Shown in pieces: positions 27,015 through 35,740 of a DNA stretch of 64,000 nt. The DNA comes from Salinarchaeum laminariae (GTDB lineage Archaea; Halobacteriota; Halobacteria; Halobacteriales; Salinarchaeaceae): assembly GCF_023204835.1 (NCBI RefSeq), contig NZ_CP096270.1, positions 1,550,001 to 1,614,000 on the forward strand. Reading direction: 5' to 3'. The notes beneath the pieces are model-generated. The model saw nothing but the letters and a program-made list of their open reading frames with translations. It ran no database searches and was not told where the DNA came from. Position numbers and translations under genes: made by a program. Position 1 is the stretch's first letter; each line of letters begins with the position of its first letter.

Positions 27015-28013
27015 GTGACAGCCTACGACGTTCACCTCCCAGTGACCGACCACGCCGTCGACGACGTCGCCGACCTCGCCCAGCGCGCCGAGCGCCTGGA
27101 GTACGACCAGGTCTGGCAGCCTGAGACGTGGGGCCGTGACGCCGTCACGGCGATGACTGCGATCGCCGAGCGCACGGAGTCCATCGGTATCGGCTCCTCC
27201 GTGCTCAACGTCTACTCGCGATCGCCGGCGCTGCTGGGTCAGACCGCCGCGACGCTCCAGGAACACAGCGACGGCCGCTTCCGCTTGGGCGTCGGCCCGA
27301 GCGGCCCGATCCTGGTCGAGGCCTGGCACGGCGTCGAGTTCGAGCGACCGCTCCGGCGGACGCGGGAAGCCGTGGAGATCATTCGGCAGGTCTGCTCGGG
27401 TGAGACGCTCTCCTACGACGGCGACCTGTTCGATCTCTCGACGTTCAGATTGCGCTCCGCCCCGCCGGAGACACCGCCGCCCGTCGACGTCGCGGCGATG
27501 GGGCCGAAAGGCGTCGAGATGGCCGGGCGCTTCGCCGACGGCTGGCACGGCATCGTGCTCAGTCCCGATGCGATCGAGGACCGTCTCGAGGATCTCGAAC
27601 GCGGCGCGGAGCTGGGGAACCGCGACCCAGACGACGTCCGCACGACGATCTCGGTCACCTGCTGCGTCGACGAGGACGGCGATCGCGCACGCGAGCTCGT
27701 CAGCGAACATCTCGCCTTCTACGTCGGCGGCATGGGAACCTACTATCGTGACGCGCTCGCTCGGCAGGGCTACGAGGACGTGGCGATGGAGATCGCCGCG
27801 GAGTGGGCGAACGGCAACCGCGAGCACGCGACGGAGCTCGTCGCCGACAATCTGCTCGACGACATGACCGCCGCCGGAACGCGGACGGAGGCTCGGTCCG
27901 CCATCGATCGCTTCGCCGAGGTGGAGGGCGTCGACGCCGTCGCGCTCGGGTTCCCCCGCGGCGCCTCGCTCGATCGGGTCCGCGACACGCTGCACGCCCT
28001 CGCTCCGGAGTGA
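27015..28013 (+). CDS. LLM-class flavin/F420-dependent oxidoreductase
   Basis: This is a TIM-barrel luciferase-like oxidoreductase of 332 residues from the GTG at 27015 (MTAYDVHLPVTD); an ATG at 26988 adds nine residues. Typical segments are AERLEYDQVWQPETWGRDAVTAM, GIGSSVLNVYSRSPALLGQTAATLQE and RFRLGVGPSGPI, followed by ADGWHGIV. It resembles methylene-H4MPT reductase (Mer) and the haloarchaeal F420 family TIGR04024, as I recall. Coenzyme F420 is the likelier cofactor, because haloarchaea make it. Substrate unknown. It is divergent from the K+ channel. Confidence 0.83.
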   Translation: MTAYDVHLPVTDHAVDDVADLAQRAERLEYDQVWQPETWGRDAVTAMTAIAERTESIGIGSSVLNVYSRSPALLGQTAATLQEHSDGRFRLGVGPSGPILVEAWHGVEFERPLRRTREAVEIIRQVCSGETLSYDGDLFDLSTFRLRSAPPETPPPVDVAAMGPKGVEMAGRFADGWHGIVLSPDAIEDRLEDLERGAELGNRDPDDVRTTISVTCCVDEDGDRARELVSEHLAFYVGGMGTYYRDALARQGYEDVAMEIAAEWANGNREHATELVADNLLDDMTAAGTRTEARSAIDRFAEVEGVDAVALGFPRGASLDRVRDTLHALAPE

Positions 28014-28194
28014 CTCCGATCGTCCACGTGCGCCGGCTACTCGCCGTCGCTGGTAGTAACAACCCGGCCGCTCGGGCCAGTCACCGCCGCGACGCTCGGC
28101 ATTCCGCCATCTGTCGACCGTACGCCTCCACGAACGTTGTATTTCGGGGGGCTAGCGCAGAAACTATTTCCGTACGACACTCCCAGCGGGAGAC

Positions 28195-28689
28195 ATGACG
28201 ACGCATCCGGGCCAGCGCGTGGCGGTCCTCGCCGACGCGCAGAACCTCTATCACACGGCCCAGAGTCTTCACACGCGAAACGTCGACTACGCCGCGCTGC
28301 TGGAGCGGGCGGTGGACGACCGCGAACTCGTCCGTGCGATCTCCTACGTCATTCGCGCCGACGCACCGGAGGAGGAGAGCTTCTTCGAAGCAATCGAGGA
28401 GATCGGATTCGAGCCGAAGATCAAGGACATCAAGACGTTCGGCGACGGCTCGCAGAAGGCCGACTGGGACGTCGGGATTAGCCTCGACGCCGTCACGCTG
28501 GCCTCTCACGTCGATACGATGGTGCTCTGTACCGGCGACGGCGACTTCGCGCGTCTCTGCTCTCACCTCCGCCACGAGGGCGTTCGCGTGGAAGTGCTCT
28601 CCTTCGAGGCTTCGACCGCCGAGGAGCTGGTCGAGGCGACCGACGAGTTCGTCGATCTCGGGGGCGACCCCGATCGGTACCTGCTGTAG
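28195..28689 (+). CDS. NYN-domain protein (LabA/DUF88-like putative RNase)
   Basis: The 164-residue protein is a single NYN (PIN-like) domain. The acidic catalytic residues are visible: Asp14 in VLADAQNLYH, Asp in QKADWDVGISLD, and Asp pair in LCTGDGDFARL. The core sheet closes with GVRVEVLSFEA. PIN-like enzymes cut RNA with Mg2+. The family spans LabA-like proteins of unknown target. It stands alone with its own ATG and AT-rich leader. Confidence 0.85.
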   Translation: MTTHPGQRVAVLADAQNLYHTAQSLHTRNVDYAALLERAVDDRELVRAISYVIRADAPEEESFFEAIEEIGFEPKIKDIKTFGDGSQKADWDVGISLDAVTLASHVDTMVLCTGDGDFARLCSHLRHEGVRVEVLSFEASTAEELVEATDEFVDLGGDPDRYLL

Positions 28690-29021
28690 CTGGAGCGCAG
28701 GGCCGGATCGTCGCCGTTCACGTCCTCGTTTTCGGGGGTTCGCTTACCCCGATTCTCTTCCGCTCTCTTCCGCTCTCTTTCCGCTCTCTTTTTCGTTCTC
28801 TCAACCTCTCGACGACGTACTTCCATGCGATGTCGTTACAGTCGATTCCTCTCCGCGTAACTGCGGCCCAACGAGTCCCTGGCAGCTACTATCGTCACGG
28901 AGCGCTCGGGAGCGACGACCAGTACTACCCGGCCGAATGGATGGGTCCTTATACTGTAATAGGTGTATAATAATATCTTCGGAAAAGTTTATACTCCAGT
29001 ACGCTGCAGTATCGAGTACGC
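28690..29021. other. Intergenic region with pyrimidine tract
   Basis: No gene is seen. On the plus strand, 28754-28806 is a degenerate CT-rich tract built on TCTCTTCCGC-like units, followed by mixed sequence. An AT-rich stretch at about 28950-29000 (TATACTGTAATAGGTGTATAAT) probably carries the promoter for the small zinc-protein gene at 29022. Confidence 0.55.
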
Positions 29022-29201
29022 ATGTCCGTCAACTCCACGAACTGGTCCGATCCCTCGACGTGTCCGTTCTGTGGCTCCGCTCTCGCCGACCCGGGCGCCG
29101 GCTTCGTCGATCATCTCTCCGAGAACGCCGACTGCGAGCAGGTCCACGAGGACTGGAAGCAGAACGTCGCCGGCGACGTCGCCGGTGGGTGGAGCGGATG
29201 A
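29022..29201 (+). CDS. Small zinc-binding protein, 59 residues
   Basis: A short gene too small for most ORF filters. It has the knuckle CPFCG near residue 14, then FVDHLSENADC, giving a Cys2-His-Cys set able to hold one zinc. It ends in GGWSG with a TGA overlapping the next ATG (ATGA), which argues that it is real and cotranslated. The AT-rich promoter region lies 20-70 bases upstream. Similar tiny zinc proteins are common in haloarchaea; function unknown. Confidence 0.7.
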   Translation: MSVNSTNWSDPSTCPFCGSALADPGAGFVDHLSENADCEQVHEDWKQNVAGDVAGGWSG

Positions 29202-29443
29202 GCGCCGGCGCAGAGCAGAAGCTCGCTGGCCTCGCTGCCACCGATATCTCGATCCCGGGAACCCTCGACACCGCCCAGTCGAAACTCTGCTACCTCACGA
29301 TCGACGTCGCCGGCGCGGCGAGCGTCGACGAACTCGACGACGCGCTGGATCTGGGCAAGCTCACGCTGCTCGACGTGCTCGCAACGCTCGACGACGAGGG
29401 CGTCGTTCAGCGGACCGCCGACGGCCGGTACGCGACGTACTGA
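29198..29443 (+). CDS. Small winged-helix-like protein
   Basis: The 81-residue protein overlaps the zinc protein gene by 4 bases. It reads as one helix-turn-helix unit: LDTAQSKLCYLTIDVAGAASVDELDDAL, then LTLLDVLATLDDEGVV and a short wing RTADGRYATY. This is the pattern of TrmB/MarR-like DNA-binding domains with no effector domain. Together the two genes look like a two-component small regulatory or adaptor unit. The role is unknown. Confidence 0.7.
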   Translation: MSAGAEQKLAGLAATDISIPGTLDTAQSKLCYLTIDVAGAASVDELDDALDLGKLTLLDVLATLDDEGVVQRTADGRYATY

Positions 29444-29515
29444 CTGCAATCCCCTCTGGTCTGCAGTTCAGTTGCCCACCCACGAACTTCTCTTCATATC
29501 CATGAACGCTGTTGC

Positions 29516-29929
29516 TCACTCCGGTGCCACGATCTCGACTTTGATGCCTTCCGGATCCTCGCAGTAGAGTGCGTAGTAGCCGCCGGCGTAGGGATGTTGA
29601 TCGTCGTACAGGACGGACGAGTCCGACCGTTCGCGCACCCCTGCCGTGATCTCGTCGACCTGCTCCCGGGACGCCGCGTGAAAGGCGAGGTGGTTCAGTC
29701 CGGCTGCGTTCCGGTCGAATGGCTGGTCGTCGGTCTCGGCATCCACAAGCACCACGTACGTCGGTCCATTCACCCAGGAGCGTCCGCCGTCCCACGCGTT
29801 CTTCGCCTCGTACCCGAGCTCACCGAGCAGCCAGCCCCAGAATGCCACCGATGCGTCGAGGTCTGACGCATAGAGCTCGACGTGGTGGAGCTGGCCGGCG
29901 CGGTCGGCGTCCGCCCAGTCGTGGTCCAT
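29516..29929 (-). CDS. VOC (glyoxalase/bleomycin-resistance) family protein
   Basis: The 137-residue product begins MDHDWADADRAGQLHHVELYASDLDASVAF at the ATG at 29929. It has the paired beta-alpha-beta-beta-beta units of the vicinal oxygen chelate fold. Metal ligands fit HHVELYA, the later GLNHLAFHA, and the terminal Glu in IKVEIVAPE. It could be a glyoxalase-like lyase or a dioxygenase. Specific activity unknown. The open frame runs further upstream into the hairpin array, which is not coding. Confidence 0.82.
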   Translation of the reverse strand: MDHDWADADRAGQLHHVELYASDLDASVAFWGWLLGELGYEAKNAWDGGRSWVNGPTYVVLVDAETDDQPFDRNAAGLNHLAFHAASREQVDEITAGVRERSDSSVLYDDQHPYAGGYYALYCEDPEGIKVEIVAPE

Positions 29930-30038
29930 GGTTCCTCGCTCGGTTGGAACTGGGAAAAGATGTGCTGTCGAGAGATCGGAGCGAGGCCCATCCGCTGGTA
30001 GCATTCGCGAGCGAACGAAGTGAGCGAGCGGTTTCGTT

Positions 30039-30288
30039 CGAGAGAGCGGAGCTCTCTCGTGATCAGACGAGAGCACAGCTCTCGTCGACCTCGCGGGATC
30101 GAAGATCCCGCTCAGTCACGGAAGGCGCTTCGTGCCTTTCGAACGACACCGCACCGAGCACAGCGAGGTGCGGCCTTTTTTGGTCCAGATTTTTTCGAGG
30201 AGGGTTCCCGCAGTCGTTCGAAAGACGCTTCGCGTCTTTCGTGATGACGAGGGAGCTTCGCTCTCTCGAACCACGAGCCTCCGGCTCG
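30039..30288. repeat. Array of eight short-loop hairpins beside ppc
   Basis: Eight inverted repeats follow one another: 30039-30059, 30067-30085, 30093-30111, 30119-30141, 30149-30173, 30219-30241, 30248-30268 and 30274-30288. Stems are 6-10 bp. Seven have 3-base loops (GGA, ACA, GAA, TTC, TTC, TTC, TCC). The hairpin at 30149-30173 has an 11-base loop and is followed by six T residues, like a plus-strand terminator. The joints CGACC and CTCAGT around the third hairpin match those in the array after rpsJ. Confidence 0.9.
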
Positions 30289-30305
30289 CGAGGAAACCCG
30301 ACGAG

Positions 30306-30311
30306 AAAAAA
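30306..30311 (-). terminator. T-run terminator after ppc
   Basis: On the minus strand six consecutive T residues lie 9-14 bases past the ppc stop codon at 30320. Archaeal RNA polymerase stops at such runs. The first hairpin of the array, 30274-30288, lies just beyond it. Confidence 0.4.
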
Positions 30312-30319
30312 GGTGGGTT

Positions 30320-33016
30320 CTACCCGGTGTTCTTCATCCCCGCCGCGATCCCTTTGACCGTCAGCCGGAGGGTGCGCTCCTCGGTCTCGGTCCGGTGGGT
30401 CTGGGAGAGCAGGTGGGTCTGGAGCAGGTTCAGCGGGTCGACGTAGGGGTTCCGACGGCCCAGCGACTCGCGGAGCCACTCCCGGTCGATCGGATGATCG
30501 CGGCCGCTGATGTCGGTCACGAGGTCGACCGCCTCCTCGTACTCGCCGGTGAGCCGCGGGAAGAACTGCTCGCGCAGCTCGGGCTCGGCGAGGTCAGCGT
30601 ACTCCTGGGCGATCTCGAAGTCCGTCCGGCCCAGCGCGAGCGCGGCGTTGTCCATCCGGGTGCGGAAGAACGGCCACTCTTCGTACATCTCCTGGAGGGT
30701 CTCGACGTCGCCGCCGTCGTCGAGCCAGGACTGGATGCCAGTGGCGATCGCGTACCAGCCCGGCAGGATGCAGCGGGACTGCGTCCAGGAGAACACCCAC
30801 GGGATCGCGCGGAGGTCCTCGACGTTGCGCTCGCCCGATCTGGAGGCCGGCCGCGAGCCCATGTTGAGGTCCTCGATGACGGTGATCGGCGTCGCCTGCT
30901 CGAAGTAGGAGACGAACCCGTCGGTCTCGAGGAGGTCGCGGTACTCCTTGCGAGCAGCGTCGGCCATCTGGTCCATCGCATCGTACCACGCCTCGGGCAC
31001 GTCCTCGACGGGCTGCTCGATCGCGCGGTGACGCGCGCGGACCTGCGCGTTGAGCATCTGCTCGATGTTGCGCTCTGCGATTCGGGGGTTGCCGTACTTC
31101 TCGGCGATCGCCTCGCCCTGCTCAGTGAACTTTACCTGGCCGGTGATCGTCGAGTTCGGCAGGGAGAGCAGGGCGTCGTTCATTGGGCCGCCGCCGCGGG
31201 AGATCGAGCCACCGCGGCCGTGGAACAGCCGCATCGTGACGTCGAAGTCGTCGCAGATCTCGGCGAGCCGACGCTGGTTCTTGTACAGCGACCAGTTCGC
31301 GGCAAGGAACCCGTTCTCCTTGTTGGAGTCGGAGTAGCCGAGCATGATCTCCTGTAGCCCGTCGCGGGCCTCGACGACCTGGGAGTACGCCTCGTTCTCG
31401 AAGAGGGTGCCCATGATGCGACGGGCGCCGGAGAGTGCGTACTCCGTCTCCAGCAGCGGAACGATGTCGAGACCGCAGTGGCCGGGCAGCTCGACGACGC
31501 CTGCCTGATCGGCGAGGAAGAGGACCTCCAGCACGTGGGAGGGCTCGTCGGTCATCGAGATGCAGTAGGTGTCGATGGCCTCGACGCCGAACTCGTTCTG
31601 CCAGTCGGCGAGCTTGTCGAACCGCTCGGCGACGCGGGCCGCAGTGTCAGAGACGCCCTCCTGATCGGTCAGATCGACGACCTGCTCGTCCTGGAGCACT
31701 GCCTCGGTGAGGAGTTCGACGCGGTCGTCTTCCTCCTTCGCGGTGTAGTCGATGCCCTCGCGAGCGAGCAGCTCGTCGATGGCCTCCGTGTGATTCTCCT
31801 GGTGGTCGCGCAGGTCCAGCGACGCGAGGCTGAATCCAAACGTGTCGACGCGTCGCGCGAGCGGATCGACGTGCGCCTCGGCGACGACGTCGGCGCCGTT
31901 GTTCCGGAGGCTCTTGGCGACGACGTCGAGGTCTGCTTCGAGCTCCTCGACCGTCTCGTAGCCGCCGGGGCGGACGTCCCCGATGCGCTGGAGGCGCTCG
32001 CGCATGAGCTTGAGCTTCTGGCGGTAGGGTTCGCCGGGGTAGCGCTCCTCGGCTTCGTCCGCGATGGCGGGGAGTCGCTCACGGTCGTCTTCGAGAGACT
32101 GCTCGAACTCGCCGCCGACCGTGATGCGACTGCCGTCCTGGCTCAGGACGCCGGAGAGTTCCTTGAGGTCCTGGCGATAGTTCTCGAGAACGACCTGTCG
32201 CTGGCGTTCGAGCGTGGCCGTAGTCACTTCTGGCGTCACGAAGGGGTTGCCGTCGCGGTCGCTGCCGGCCCAGGAGCGGAACTCGAACAGCTTCGGGACG
32301 TCGACGTCGGTTCCGAACTCCTCGGAAAGTGCGTCCTCGAACTCGTCGTAGACTTCGGCGACGACGTCGTAGAGCGTGTTTTCGAGGTACCACTGCACGT
32401 TCCGGGCCTCGTCCTCGGGCTCCGGCCGGCGGTTCCGGACCTGGGGCGTCTGCCAGAGGCTCGTGACTTCGGCGTCGACGTCGCGCTCGACCTGCCCGCG
32501 TTCCTTGTCGGTCAGGTGTCGCTCGTCGAGCGTTTCGAGGTGGTTCGAGACCTCTCGGAGCTTCGATTTCACCGTCTTGCGACGGGCCTCCGTCGGGTGG
32601 GCGGTGAACGTCGGCTCGATGAGGACGTCGTCGAGCACCTCGCCGACCTCGTCGGCGTCGAGATCCGCCGCGGCGAGCTCCTCCGCGGCAGACTCGAGGC
32701 TGTCTTCCAGGTTGTCGTCCTGGGAGCCCTGCCGGATGGCGCGAACGCGTTCGCGCTCCTCGGCGAGGTTGATCAGCTCGAAGTAGGTCGTGAACGCGCG
32801 AGCGACGACGCTGCTCTCGTCGGGAGAGAGCCCATCGAGCACCTCGTGGAGGTGCTCACGCGAGCCGAGCTCCCCGTCACGGTACTCGATCGCCGAGGTT
32901 CGGAGATCCTCGACGGTCTCGAAGTCCCTGCGGGAGGTCTGGTCTTCGAGGACGTCCCCGAGCAGGGTGCCGAGCTCGCGGACGTCCTGCCGGACGGTCC
33001 TGTTGTGGAGTGCCAT
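30320..33016 (-). CDS. ppc: Phosphoenolpyruvate carboxylase
   Basis: The 898-residue enzyme fixes bicarbonate onto PEP to make oxaloacetate. Catalytic segments are complete: FTAHPTEARR with His140, then SWAGSDRDGNPFV. The mobile-loop region is LFHGRGGSISRGGGP, followed by GSRPASR. The C-terminal VKGIAAGMKNTG carries the terminal -NTG involved in the active and allosteric sites. It is the bacterial-type enzyme, not the short archaeal PpcA. It would feed the citric acid and methylaspartate cycles encoded in the same window. Confidence 0.97.
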   Translation of the reverse strand: MALHNRTVRQDVRELGTLLGDVLEDQTSRRDFETVEDLRTSAIEYRDGELGSREHLHEVLDGLSPDESSVVARAFTTYFELINLAEERERVRAIRQGSQDDNLEDSLESAAEELAAADLDADEVGEVLDDVLIEPTFTAHPTEARRKTVKSKLREVSNHLETLDERHLTDKERGQVERDVDAEVTSLWQTPQVRNRRPEPEDEARNVQWYLENTLYDVVAEVYDEFEDALSEEFGTDVDVPKLFEFRSWAGSDRDGNPFVTPEVTTATLERQRQVVLENYRQDLKELSGVLSQDGSRITVGGEFEQSLEDDRERLPAIADEAEERYPGEPYRQKLKLMRERLQRIGDVRPGGYETVEELEADLDVVAKSLRNNGADVVAEAHVDPLARRVDTFGFSLASLDLRDHQENHTEAIDELLAREGIDYTAKEEDDRVELLTEAVLQDEQVVDLTDQEGVSDTAARVAERFDKLADWQNEFGVEAIDTYCISMTDEPSHVLEVLFLADQAGVVELPGHCGLDIVPLLETEYALSGARRIMGTLFENEAYSQVVEARDGLQEIMLGYSDSNKENGFLAANWSLYKNQRRLAEICDDFDVTMRLFHGRGGSISRGGGPMNDALLSLPNSTITGQVKFTEQGEAIAEKYGNPRIAERNIEQMLNAQVRARHRAIEQPVEDVPEAWYDAMDQMADAARKEYRDLLETDGFVSYFEQATPITVIEDLNMGSRPASRSGERNVEDLRAIPWVFSWTQSRCILPGWYAIATGIQSWLDDGGDVETLQEMYEEWPFFRTRMDNAALALGRTDFEIAQEYADLAEPELREQFFPRLTGEYEEAVDLVTDISGRDHPIDREWLRESLGRRNPYVDPLNLLQTHLLSQTHRTETEERTLRLTVKGIAAGMKNTG

Positions 33017-33221
33017 GCCATCGCAGGGGTAGCGGGGCCGGGGCTAAAAGCCGTCGAACCGGAATCGTTCGGCCGAAATTCTGGAGGAACGAAGAGGAAG
33101 GATCCGAATCCCGAGCCAAACACCGGCCGATCGTGTCCGATACGAGCTACTGACCCGATCCGTGTTGCAGAGACTGGGACAGAGCAACGGACTTAGTGGG
33201 TCTGCGTGGATCCCTCCGTCC

Positions 33222-34028
33222 ATGCCCCTCCAGTTCGCGACGCTGTTCGGTGCAGGGTTGGCGGTCGCCGGTGCCGTCATCGCAGTGCTTGGCGTCCGGC
33301 ACTGCTGGCAGGCCAGTGCAGTTCTTCGCGCGCCGCACGCGGGCGACCCTGAGGCGGGGGACGCCCCGATGGTCCGGTTCGACGGCACCGTGGCCGAGGT
33401 GGACGCCGGTGACGTGCGCGGATCCTCTGGTGACGCAAGTGAGCCCTCCGATACTGCGACCGAGAACGTGATTGCGGCGCCCTTCTCCGGCTTCGAATCC
33501 GTCGTCGTCCGGCACGTCGTCGAGGAGCGCCAGATCAACCCCGGCGTGGGGATTTTGCAGTGGGACGTCGTCATCGAGGAGGGCGTCGAGAGCGTCCCCT
33601 TCGAACTCCAGAACGGTGACTCGACCGTGACGATCGACGGTGCGATCGGGAGCGCGATTCTCGATCGCGAGCGAATCGCGCGGGTCTCCGCCGACGACTC
33701 GCCGCCCGAGCACATTCGGGCGTTTCAGGAAGAAATCGGCCTCCGAGAGCGTCCCCTGGCGTTCGGTCGGTTGCCGTGGCCGCTCGGGCGACTCGGTCGG
33801 CTCCTCGATCTCGGCCGGCGGACCTACAGCGAGGAACGGCTCGACGTTGGCGATTCGGTGACGGTCGTCGGGCACCCGGTCGGTTCCGGGACCGATCGGC
33901 TCGATCCCCTCGTCGTCTCCGGTCGTTCTGCGTGGCGAACCTTCCTCTCGATGACGACGACGGGACTGGTGGCTCTTCTGCTGGGGCTCCCCGTGTTGGT
34001 GCTGGGGCTCGTCGTCCTCCCACTCTGA
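33222..34028 (+). CDS. Membrane protein with GIDE-like domain
   Basis: The 268-residue product starts at the ATG at 33222. It has one N-terminal membrane helix (TLFGAGLAVAGAVIAVLGV) and one C-terminal (MTTTGLVALLLGLPVLVLGLV), with a roughly 190-residue domain between. The order VRFDGTVAEV ... APFSGFESVVVRHVVEERQ ... VPFELQNG ... YSEERLDVGDSVTVVGHPV recalls the GIDE domain of mitochondrial MULAN ligases and its prokaryotic relatives. No RING finger is present. Function unknown; a membrane-bound scaffold is possible. Confidence 0.6.
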   Translation: MPLQFATLFGAGLAVAGAVIAVLGVRHCWQASAVLRAPHAGDPEAGDAPMVRFDGTVAEVDAGDVRGSSGDASEPSDTATENVIAAPFSGFESVVVRHVVEERQINPGVGILQWDVVIEEGVESVPFELQNGDSTVTIDGAIGSAILDRERIARVSADDSPPEHIRAFQEEIGLRERPLAFGRLPWPLGRLGRLLDLGRRTYSEERLDVGDSVTVVGHPVGSGTDRLDPLVVSGRSAWRTFLSMTTTGLVALLLGLPVLVLGLVVLPL

Positions 34029-34070
34029 GTCGGGAACGAGAGCGTTCGGGTCAGTTTCGAGGGTCAGTGG

Positions 34071-35264
34071 CTACCTCCGAAGCGCACGAACCGTTCCATT
34101 TGCGCTCACGTAGAGCGTATCGCCAGCGATTGCGAGGGTCGAGCCCGAGATGGGGAGCCGCCACAGTTCGTCACCGTTCTCGGCGTCGAACGCCAGTAGT
34201 GGAACGCGCCCGTTCGCGAACGGCCCGACGAACACGGTCCCGTTCGCAACGGCTGGGGGTCCGAGACTTCCGGCAGCGTCGTACTCCCAGCGCCTCTTTC
34301 CGTCGGCGGACAGTGCGAGAAGGTTCCCTTCGGAACCGATCTCGTCAGCCGTTACGACCGAGGTCGACACGAATGATCTATCGGCGCCCACCGCAGGGCT
34401 CCGGGGCGTGTGCTCCAGCGGTACGCGCTCGCGAGCAGTGCCCGAATCGGCGTCGTAGATCGCCAGTCTGGCGGGGCCGCTCACTGGCTCGTACTCCGGC
34501 CGGTAGAGCAGTCCGTTTGCGATCGCCGAATAGGTGTACGTTTGGCGAGCATTCTCGGGTAACACGGACCAGCGAGAGTCGAACTTCCCATCGACCTCGT
34601 AGGCTTCGATGGCGTATTCACTGGCGTACACCAGTCCTCCGGTCGTCACGGGAAACCGTCCGTAGAGCGACTGCGCCCCGAGTTTCGTGCCAGTATCGGC
34701 GTGGATCCGTTCGATATGGTTGCGAAATAGGAGGTAGACGGTCCCCCGTCGCTCGAGAACGTCGAAAAACTGCATCTGGTCTTCGTCACGGCGATACGTC
34801 CACTCCCGATCCCCGTCGCTGGTGTAGGCTCGCAGTTCGTTCCCCGTCGCTCCGTAGAGTCGTCCGTCGATCCACGTTAATCTCGGACCGTTTGGCATCG
34901 ACTGCCGCCACTGCAGATCGCCAGTGGAAGCCCGAAGCGCGACGATCTCCCCTTCGGTACCGACGAAGACGGTGTCTTTGGCGACCACGAGCGAATCGAC
35001 TGATTCCTCGACGTCGTACGTCCACGCGGGTGATGGCTCTCGCCGGGGCGGTTCTGCGAACGGATTGTGGCTCGTTCGTGCGAAATCGTAGTTCCAGGTC
35101 GACCACTGACCGGGAGACGGCCGCCAGTCCGGTGATACCTGTCGCTCCGCAGTGGGCGGGCCGTCGTCGAACAGGCTCGTACAGCCGCCGAGTGCAGATC
35201 CGACTGCGAGCGCGGACAGCGACAGCGCTCGGCGACGACTCGTCGTCGGTTGGGTGGAGGGCAC
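34071..35264 (-). CDS. PQQ-like beta-propeller lipoprotein, Tat-exported
   Basis: The 397-residue protein begins with a twin-arginine signal, TTSRRRALSLSALAVGSALGGC, where the Cys would be lipidated. The rest is a repeat protein with units such as VVAKDTVFVGTEGEIVALRASTGDLQWR and ADRSFVSTSVV, about 40 residues each. This is the blade pattern of PQQ-type propellers, also seen in BamB. It would sit on the outside of the membrane. No quinoprotein catalytic residues can be assigned, so a binding or structural role is likely. Confidence 0.83.
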   Translation of the reverse strand: MPSTQPTTSRRRALSLSALAVGSALGGCTSLFDDGPPTAERQVSPDWRPSPGQWSTWNYDFARTSHNPFAEPPRREPSPAWTYDVEESVDSLVVAKDTVFVGTEGEIVALRASTGDLQWRQSMPNGPRLTWIDGRLYGATGNELRAYTSDGDREWTYRRDEDQMQFFDVLERRGTVYLLFRNHIERIHADTGTKLGAQSLYGRFPVTTGGLVYASEYAIEAYEVDGKFDSRWSVLPENARQTYTYSAIANGLLYRPEYEPVSGPARLAIYDADSGTARERVPLEHTPRSPAVGADRSFVSTSVVTADEIGSEGNLLALSADGKRRWEYDAAGSLGPPAVANGTVFVGPFANGRVPLLAFDAENGDELWRLPISGSTLAIAGDTLYVSANGTVRALRR

Positions 35265-35335
35265 GTTCGTCGTCGCGCCCGCGACTCCCTTAATCGTTGG
35301 TCAGGCGCGATGGCGGTCGGAGATGGGGTCGGTCC

Positions 35336-35659
35336 TCAGTTGTACTCCCGCCAGCGGTAGCCACACTCCTTGCATTTAAAGAAGCGCGTCGGTGGCTCGT
35401 CGGCCGCACCGGTCTGCTTGATCGTGTACCACGCAACCGTGTGCCCGCAGTCGTCGCAGATCACGTCGGTCGCAGTCGGTTTGCCCTCGAAATCCGCGCC
35501 TTCCTCGGTCTCGATGAGCTCGTCGCCGCTCTGTTCTTCCGTGCTGACGAAGGCCGCCTCCTCGTCGGCGTCGCGAGCCTGCTCGGCGCCGCAGCTGTCA
35601 CAGACCATTACGTCGCCGTCGGCTTTCATCATCGAACCGCATTCGTCGCAAAACTGCAT
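35336..35659 (-). CDS. tfs: Transcription factor S (TFIIS-like)
   Basis: The 107-residue protein has two zinc ribbons. The N-terminal one is FCDECG ... VCDSCG, and the C-terminal one CDDCG ... FKCKECGYRWREYN. The C-terminal hairpin contains QTGAADEPPTRFF, with the acidic Asp-Glu pair that enters the polymerase pore and stimulates transcript cleavage. The linker is acidic. The start was chosen at the ATG at 35659, because the longer open frame upstream is Arg/Ser-rich and overlaps a dispersed repeat. Confidence 0.9.
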   Translation of the reverse strand: MQFCDECGSMMKADGDVMVCDSCGAEQARDADEEAAFVSTEEQSGDELIETEEGADFEGKPTATDVICDDCGHTVAWYTIKQTGAADEPPTRFFKCKECGYRWREYN

Positions 35660-35740
35660 TGATGAGCCGGGTGTTGGCTCGCGCGCTACTAAGCCCTTGG
35701 CGCTTCGAGGGGATGGGATTCTGCAGCCAGCACCGCAAAC

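Noticed and set aside
26826..27995. Upstream continuation of the K+ channel frame
   Set aside because: The extra 390 codons are antisense to the oxidoreductase gene and the pore-forming region starts cleanly at the ATG at 26825.
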